Source of the DNA: Candidatus Colimonas fimequi | Lineage (GTDB): Bacteria > Bacillota > Clostridia > Peptostreptococcales > Anaerovoracaceae | Length of the DNA: 8,916 nucleotides | Assembly: GCA_018065295.1 (NCBI GenBank) | Contig: JAGHTQ010000024.1 | Location: forward strand, 1-8,916 | Reading direction: 5' to 3' | Shown: positions 5,695 through 8,916 of the stretch, piece after piece | Numbering within the stretch: position 1 is the first letter of the stretch | Layout of the letters: each line of letters opens with the position of its first letter | Notes under the pieces: model-generated | Seen by the model: only the letters and a program-made list of their open reading frames with translations | The model's database searches: none | What the model was told of the DNA's origin: nothing | Made by a program: the position numbers and the translations under genes

Positions 5695-6771
5695 TTAATA
5701 CTCCTTAGCTGAGCCCTTAACCTTAGCATTTTCAAGAAGCATTGCTGATACCTTCTCATATGAAAGTTCCAGTTCTGCATAGCTTCTAACATCTCTGCCA
5801 ACCTGAGCTTCTATAGCTTCTTCATCATAGCCTGATGCTTCAAGGCCCTGAATAGTCTTGTCGATGTCTTCATCGCTGTTCTCGAAGCCTTCCTTCTGTG
5901 CAAGCCATACAATAAGCATTTCCTGCTTGATTCTCTGCTTGCTGCTGTCTTCGTTTACTGTCGCGAAATCCTCTTCACTACCATAACCGAACTGCTGGAG
6001 CATTTCTTCTCTTGTCATGCCATACTGTTCAGCTGAAGAATCAACCTGCTCGCTGTTGAACTTGATGTACGCATCCAGTTCCTTCTGAGGGTATTCCTTA
6101 ACTTCAGTCTTGTCCATAACAGCTCTCCATAATGCAGCCTTCTGCTCTTCAATAGCAGTCTGCTCCTTACGGATGTTTATTTCGTTGCCCTTAGTCTTCT
6201 CATATTTCTCAACAGAGCCAAGATCATTCTTCTTAACGTATTCTTCTTCTGAAATTGCTTCAGGTCTTGTTGCTGAATTGATAGTTACTTCGAATACAGC
6301 TGGCTTACCAGCAAGGTCAGTTGCGCCGTAGTTCTCAGGAAATGTTACGTCGATATCAACCTTCTCGCCAACCTTCTTACCAATGAGACCATCTTCGAAT
6401 CCATCGATAAATGTCTTGCTACCAAGCTCCAGGTCGAAGCCTTCATCTGTACCACCATCAAAAGCCTTACCGTTCATCTTACCAACATAATCGATATTAG
6501 CAGTGTCGCCCTTCTTAAGAGTATCGCCCTTCTTAAGGTCCTTGGCTTCCTTAGCAGCGTCCAGATCCTTCTGAACAGCAGCATCGATTTCTTCCTGTGA
6601 CACATTAACTACATATGGCTGAACTTCGATACCCTTGTATTCACCTACAGTAATGTAGTCATCTAAATTGTAATCTGAATATGACATTGTCTGAGCGCTT
6701 GTGCTGCCGCATCCAGCCATTGCTAAAGCAAGGGCCAGAGCAAGTGCCAGAGCTAAAACATTTCTTCTCAT
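5695..6771 (-). CDS. Lipoprotein with FKBP prolyl isomerase and trigger-factor-like domains
   Basis: A 358-residue predicted lipoprotein. Residues 1-20 form a signal peptide (MRRN, then an Ala-Leu repeat) ending in MAGC; Cys21 would be lipidated, placing the protein on the outer face of the membrane. Residues 40-75 (YKGIEVQPYVVNVSQEEIDA) resemble the segment joining trigger factor's N-terminal and FKBP domains. About 85-170 is the FKBP domain, with GDTANIDYVGKMNGKAFDGG, ELGSKTFIDGFEDGLIGKK and VTFPENYGATDLAGKPAVF. About 171-358 is helical and charged like trigger factor's C-terminal chaperone arms. The ribosome-binding domain is replaced by the lipoprotein signal, so I infer an extracytoplasmic foldase with a PrsA-like role. 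RBS GGGGAG (6777-6782) is 5 nt before the ATG. The gene starts 23 nt after argD with no promoter or terminator between, so it probably shares the arg transcript. Confidence 0.88.
   Translation of the reverse strand: MRRNVLALALALALALAMAGCGSTSAQTMSYSDYNLDDYITVGEYKGIEVQPYVVNVSQEEIDAAVQKDLDAAKEAKDLKKGDTLKKGDTANIDYVGKMNGKAFDGGTDEGFDLELGSKTFIDGFEDGLIGKKVGEKVDIDVTFPENYGATDLAGKPAVFEVTINSATRPEAISEEEYVKKNDLGSVEKYEKTKGNEINIRKEQTAIEEQKAALWRAVMDKTEVKEYPQKELDAYIKFNSEQVDSSAEQYGMTREEMLQQFGYGSEEDFATVNEDSSKQRIKQEMLIVWLAQKEGFENSDEDIDKTIQGLEASGYDEEAIEAQVGRDVRSYAELELSYEKVSAMLLENAKVKGSAKEY
6506..6537. repeat. 18-bp in-frame tandem duplication in the lipoprotein gene
   Basis: TCGCCCTTCTTAAG occurs at 6506-6519 and 6524-6537, an 18-bp period, encoding LKKGDT twice (residues 79-90). 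It sits in the linker just before the FKBP domain, and the reading frame is kept. Confidence 0.85.
6730..6753. repeat. 12-bp repeats encoding the Ala-Leu signal peptide
   Basis: On the minus strand GCTCTGGCACTT is followed by GCTCTGGCCCTT (one difference) and then a diverged unit GCTTTAGCAATG. They encode the alternating Ala-Leu core (residues 7-18) of the lipoprotein signal. Gain or loss of a unit would keep the frame and change the hydrophobic length by four residues. Confidence 0.7.
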
Positions 6772-6794
6772 GTTATCTCCCCGTAAATAGATTA

Positions 6795-7970
6795 TTAGCC
6801 TTCAATTGCCTTGATGAGGATTTCAAGTCCTGCATCGATATCTTCATATGAGATATTAAGAGGTGGAAGCAGTCTAATCTTATCCTTAGCAGTCAGTGAC
6901 ATAAGACCGTTCTCAAGAGCAGCCTTAACAACATCGCCAGCTACCATTCCTTCTTCAATCTCGATACCCATCATGAGCCCCATGCCTGAAACGCTCTTAA
7001 CCTTAGGGCATTCCATAAGCTTAGCCTTGATATATTCACCCTTCTTAGTAACTTCTGCTAAGAATTCGTCATCCAGTACGCTAAGAACGTAAGCTGCACC
7101 TGCAGCAGCTACTGGGTTACCACCGTAAGTTGTACCATGGTCACCAGGCTGCAGAACGTTGCAAGTCTTAGGTCCGAAAAGAGCTCCGCCGATAGGCAGG
7201 CCGCCACCGATACCCTTTGCGAAAGATACGATGTCAGGCTGAATGCCGAAGGCTTCATATGCGAAGAACTTACCAGTTCTTCCGATACCAGTCTGTACTT
7301 CATCTGCGATGAAGAGAATGTCGTTCTCTGCGCAAATATCAGCTACTGCCTTAACGAAATCTGCATCCAGGTTAAGAACGCCGCCTTCGCCCTGTACCAT
7401 TTCCATCATGATTGCGCATACGTCATCGTCAACCAGTGACTCCAGTGTTTCCAGGTCGTTTGCTGGGCAGTACTTGAAACCATCAAGGAAAGGAGTGAAG
7501 TACTTGTGATACTTGTCCTGACCTGTTGCTGTGATAGTTGCAATTGTTCTGCCGTGGAATGAGTTAACCAGTGAGATGATCTTGTTGCAGTTTTCACCCT
7601 TAGTAGTTGTGCCGTACTTACGAGCAGTCTTAATTGAAGCTTCGTTAGCTTCTGCGCCTGAGTTGCCGAAGAAAACCTTGCTCATGCCAGTTCTCTTAGT
7701 GAGAGCATCAGCAACCTTAACCTGTGGTTCTGAATAAAACAGGTTTGAGCAGTGCTGCAGCTTCATCAGCTGTTCAGTTACAGCCTTAACCCATCCATCA
7801 TTGCAGTAACCCAGGCAGTTTACACCGATTCCTGATGTGAAATCGATATATTCCTTACCATCAACTGAAACACATCTTGAGCCCTTGCCGTGGTCGATAG
7901 CCAGGTCATAACGTCCATATGTTCCAACAATTTTCTCTTTATCTAAGTTTTGGATCTGAATCTTGTCCAT
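6795..7970 (-). CDS. argD: Acetylornithine aminotransferase
   Basis: A cytosolic PLP-dependent class III aminotransferase that makes N-acetylornithine from N-acetylglutamate semialdehyde with glutamate as donor. The 391 residues are typical. Seen are FGNSGAEANE (101-110, phosphate-binding loop), SFHGRT (137-142), DEVQTGIGRTG (223-233, Asp223 facing the PLP ring nitrogen), SFAKGIGGGLPIG (249-261, PLP Lys252), GTTYGGNP (279-286) and RLLPP (366-370). I start at ATG 7970 because AGGAGG (7980-7985) lies 9 nt upstream; an in-frame ATG at 8000 would swallow this RBS and add ten atypical residues. The start overlaps the end of argB by 32 bp. Enzymes of this family often also act in lysine synthesis (succinyldiaminopimelate) or ornithine use, but the argJ-argB context supports arginine synthesis. 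Confidence 0.96.
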   Translation of the reverse strand: MDKIQIQNLDKEKIVGTYGRYDLAIDHGKGSRCVSVDGKEYIDFTSGIGVNCLGYCNDGWVKAVTEQLMKLQHCSNLFYSEPQVKVADALTKRTGMSKVFFGNSGAEANEASIKTARKYGTTTKGENCNKIISLVNSFHGRTIATITATGQDKYHKYFTPFLDGFKYCPANDLETLESLVDDDVCAIMMEMVQGEGGVLNLDADFVKAVADICAENDILFIADEVQTGIGRTGKFFAYEAFGIQPDIVSFAKGIGGGLPIGGALFGPKTCNVLQPGDHGTTYGGNPVAAAGAAYVLSVLDDEFLAEVTKKGEYIKAKLMECPKVKSVSGMGLMMGIEIEEGMVAGDVVKAALENGLMSLTAKDKIRLLPPLNISYEDIDAGLEILIKAIEG

Positions 7971-8868
7971 AGTCAAATGCCTCCTCTTCGTCTGTCTCAA
8001 TTAATGTGCCGATACCCTTGTTAGTGAAAATTTCAAGAAGTAAGCTGTGCGGAATTCTACCATCCATGATATGAATTCTTGAAACGCCATTCTCGATTGC
8101 CTTGATGCAGTTCATTACCTTAGGGAGCATGCCGCCTGAAATAATGCCGTCATCGATGAGCTTGAGAGCTTCACTGCACTTAAGTTCTGAAATTACTGAT
8201 TCTGGGTCTTCAGGGTTAAGTCTAACGCCTTCAACGTCTGAAAGATATACCAGTTTCTCAGCTTCCAGTGCCTCTGCAATAGCGCTAGCCGCTTCATCAG
8301 CGTTGATGTTATATGTATTACCTTCATCGTCCATTCCAACTGGGAATACGATTGGTAAGAAGTCCTTCTTAATAAGGTCTCTGATGATCTTAGTGTCAAC
8401 GTCAACGATATCGCCTACGAATCCGATATCCTTGCCACCTGGCATCTTCTTCTCAACCTTGAACATGCCGCCGTCCTTGCCGCTGATACCAGCAGCTCTA
8501 ACGCCCAGCATCTGAACGTTTGTAACCAGATCCTTGTTTACCTTGCCAAGTACCATCTCAGCCAGTTCCATTGTAGCTTCGTCAGTCTTACGGAAACCAT
8601 CGATGAACTCAGTCTCCATGCCAACCTTGTTAATCCACTTGCTGATTTCCTTGCCGCCGCCGTGAACGATAACAGGCTTGAAACCTACCAGTTTCAGAAG
8701 AACAACGTCCTCGATAACGCTCTTCTTAAGTTCTTCGTCGATCATAGCGCTGCCGCCGTATTTAACAACGATAACTCTTCTGTTAAAACGTCTGATATAT
8801 GGGAGGGCTTCAATAAGAACTTCCGCCTTCTTCATATTTTCCTGCATATCTCTGTCTTTAAAAATCAT
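7939..8868 (-). CDS. argB: Acetylglutamate kinase
   Basis: The amino acid kinase that phosphorylates N-acetylglutamate with ATP, the usual control point of arginine synthesis. In 309 residues it shows VVKYGGSAM (34-42, Lys36), VHGGGKEIS (68-76), GISGKDGG (127-134), NTYNINADEAA (184-194), YLSDVEGV (208-215) and GGMLPK (245-250, Lys250). The N-terminal helix AEVLIEALPYIRRF (15-28) is the one found in arginine-inhibited hexameric enzymes and absent from the shorter E. coli type, so feedback inhibition by arginine is likely. The common GGGP is GGGK here, a substitution I believe is shared by other clostridial enzymes. The last 17 residues are acidic then basic, and the DNA there also carries the argD RBS and start. 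AGGAG (8875-8879) is 6 nt before the ATG, inside the last argJ codons. Confidence 0.96.
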   Translation of the reverse strand: MIFKDRDMQENMKKAEVLIEALPYIRRFNRRVIVVKYGGSAMIDEELKKSVIEDVVLLKLVGFKPVIVHGGGKEISKWINKVGMETEFIDGFRKTDEATMELAEMVLGKVNKDLVTNVQMLGVRAAGISGKDGGMFKVEKKMPGGKDIGFVGDIVDVDTKIIRDLIKKDFLPIVFPVGMDDEGNTYNINADEAASAIAEALEAEKLVYLSDVEGVRLNPEDPESVISELKCSEALKLIDDGIISGGMLPKVMNCIKAIENGVSRIHIMDGRIPHSLLLEIFTNKGIGTLIETDEEEAFDYGQDSDPKLR

Positions 8869-8870
8869 TC

Positions 8871-8916
8871 TTAACTCCTATAATCTCCATTGATTCTTAC
8901 ATAATCATAAGTCAGG
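8871..8916 (-). CDS. argJ: Glutamate N-acetyltransferase ArgJ, C-terminal end (cut by window edge)
   Basis: On the minus strand the frame ending at TAA 8871-8873 reads LTYDYVRINGDYRS. This closely matches the conserved C-terminus of ArgJ, which usually ends in a YV(R/K)INA(D/E)Y-type sequence. ArgJ moves the acetyl group from acetylornithine to glutamate, completing the cyclic arginine pathway. The stop is 2 nt before the argB ATG, and its codons AGG AGT supply the argB RBS. Only 14 codons are visible; motif and context together make the call. Confidence 0.85.
   Translation of the reverse strand, partial: LTYDYVRINGDYRS

Noticed and set aside
7971..8000. Longer argD start at 8000
   Set aside because: It would place the AGGAGG inside the gene and adds ten residues unlike ArgD; ATG 7970 has the correct RBS spacing.

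Overview
The window looks like a low-GC Firmicute of the class Clostridia. It has strong AGGAGG ribosome binding sites, heavy use of AGA, TTA and CTT codons, an RNase Y gene, an NrdR gene with its operator, a glycine riboswitch before an AGCS transporter, and argJ-argB-argD in that order. I cannot place it below class level. Every gene I can support lies on the minus strand, so transcription runs from high to low coordinates. I found no mobile element, CRISPR array, tRNA or rRNA.

Reading in the direction of transcription, the right edge carries the last 14 codons of argJ, then argB (acetylglutamate kinase) and argD (acetylornithine aminotransferase). They are packed with a 2-nt gap and a 32-bp overlap. 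Behind them, only 23 nt away, is a lipoprotein built like trigger factor without its ribosome-binding domain: a signal peptide and lipobox, an FKBP-type prolyl isomerase domain and a helical chaperone-like region. This set probably forms one transcript and ends at a hairpin terminator near 5590-5648. The loop of that hairpin appears to hold the -10 of the next promoter.

The next unit (about 5623-3861) is a single gene for a sodium:alanine/glycine symporter of the AGCS family. Its roughly 270-nt leader holds a one-aptamer glycine riboswitch followed by an intrinsic terminator. A third unit (3838-2603) is nrdR-cmk. Its promoter is overlapped by a near-perfect NrdR box, so NrdR probably represses itself and the cytidylate kinase gene. 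The last complete units are radC (JAB/MPN-domain protein) and a MinD-type ATPase. The latter has its own promoter, lacks the usual C-terminal membrane-targeting tail, and has its stop codon inside its terminator stem. The left edge cuts RNase Y (rny), which has an excellent sigma-A promoter and a leader of about 110 nt; only the membrane anchor, coiled coil and first part of the KH domain are present.

Most of this is core clostridial chromosome, and I do not see an undescribed multi-gene system. The parts most worth a second look are the riboswitch expression platform (alternative pairings reach the Shine-Dalgarno), the nested terminator/promoter inverted repeat, the lipid-anchored trigger-factor-like protein in an arginine operon, and the tail-less MinD.
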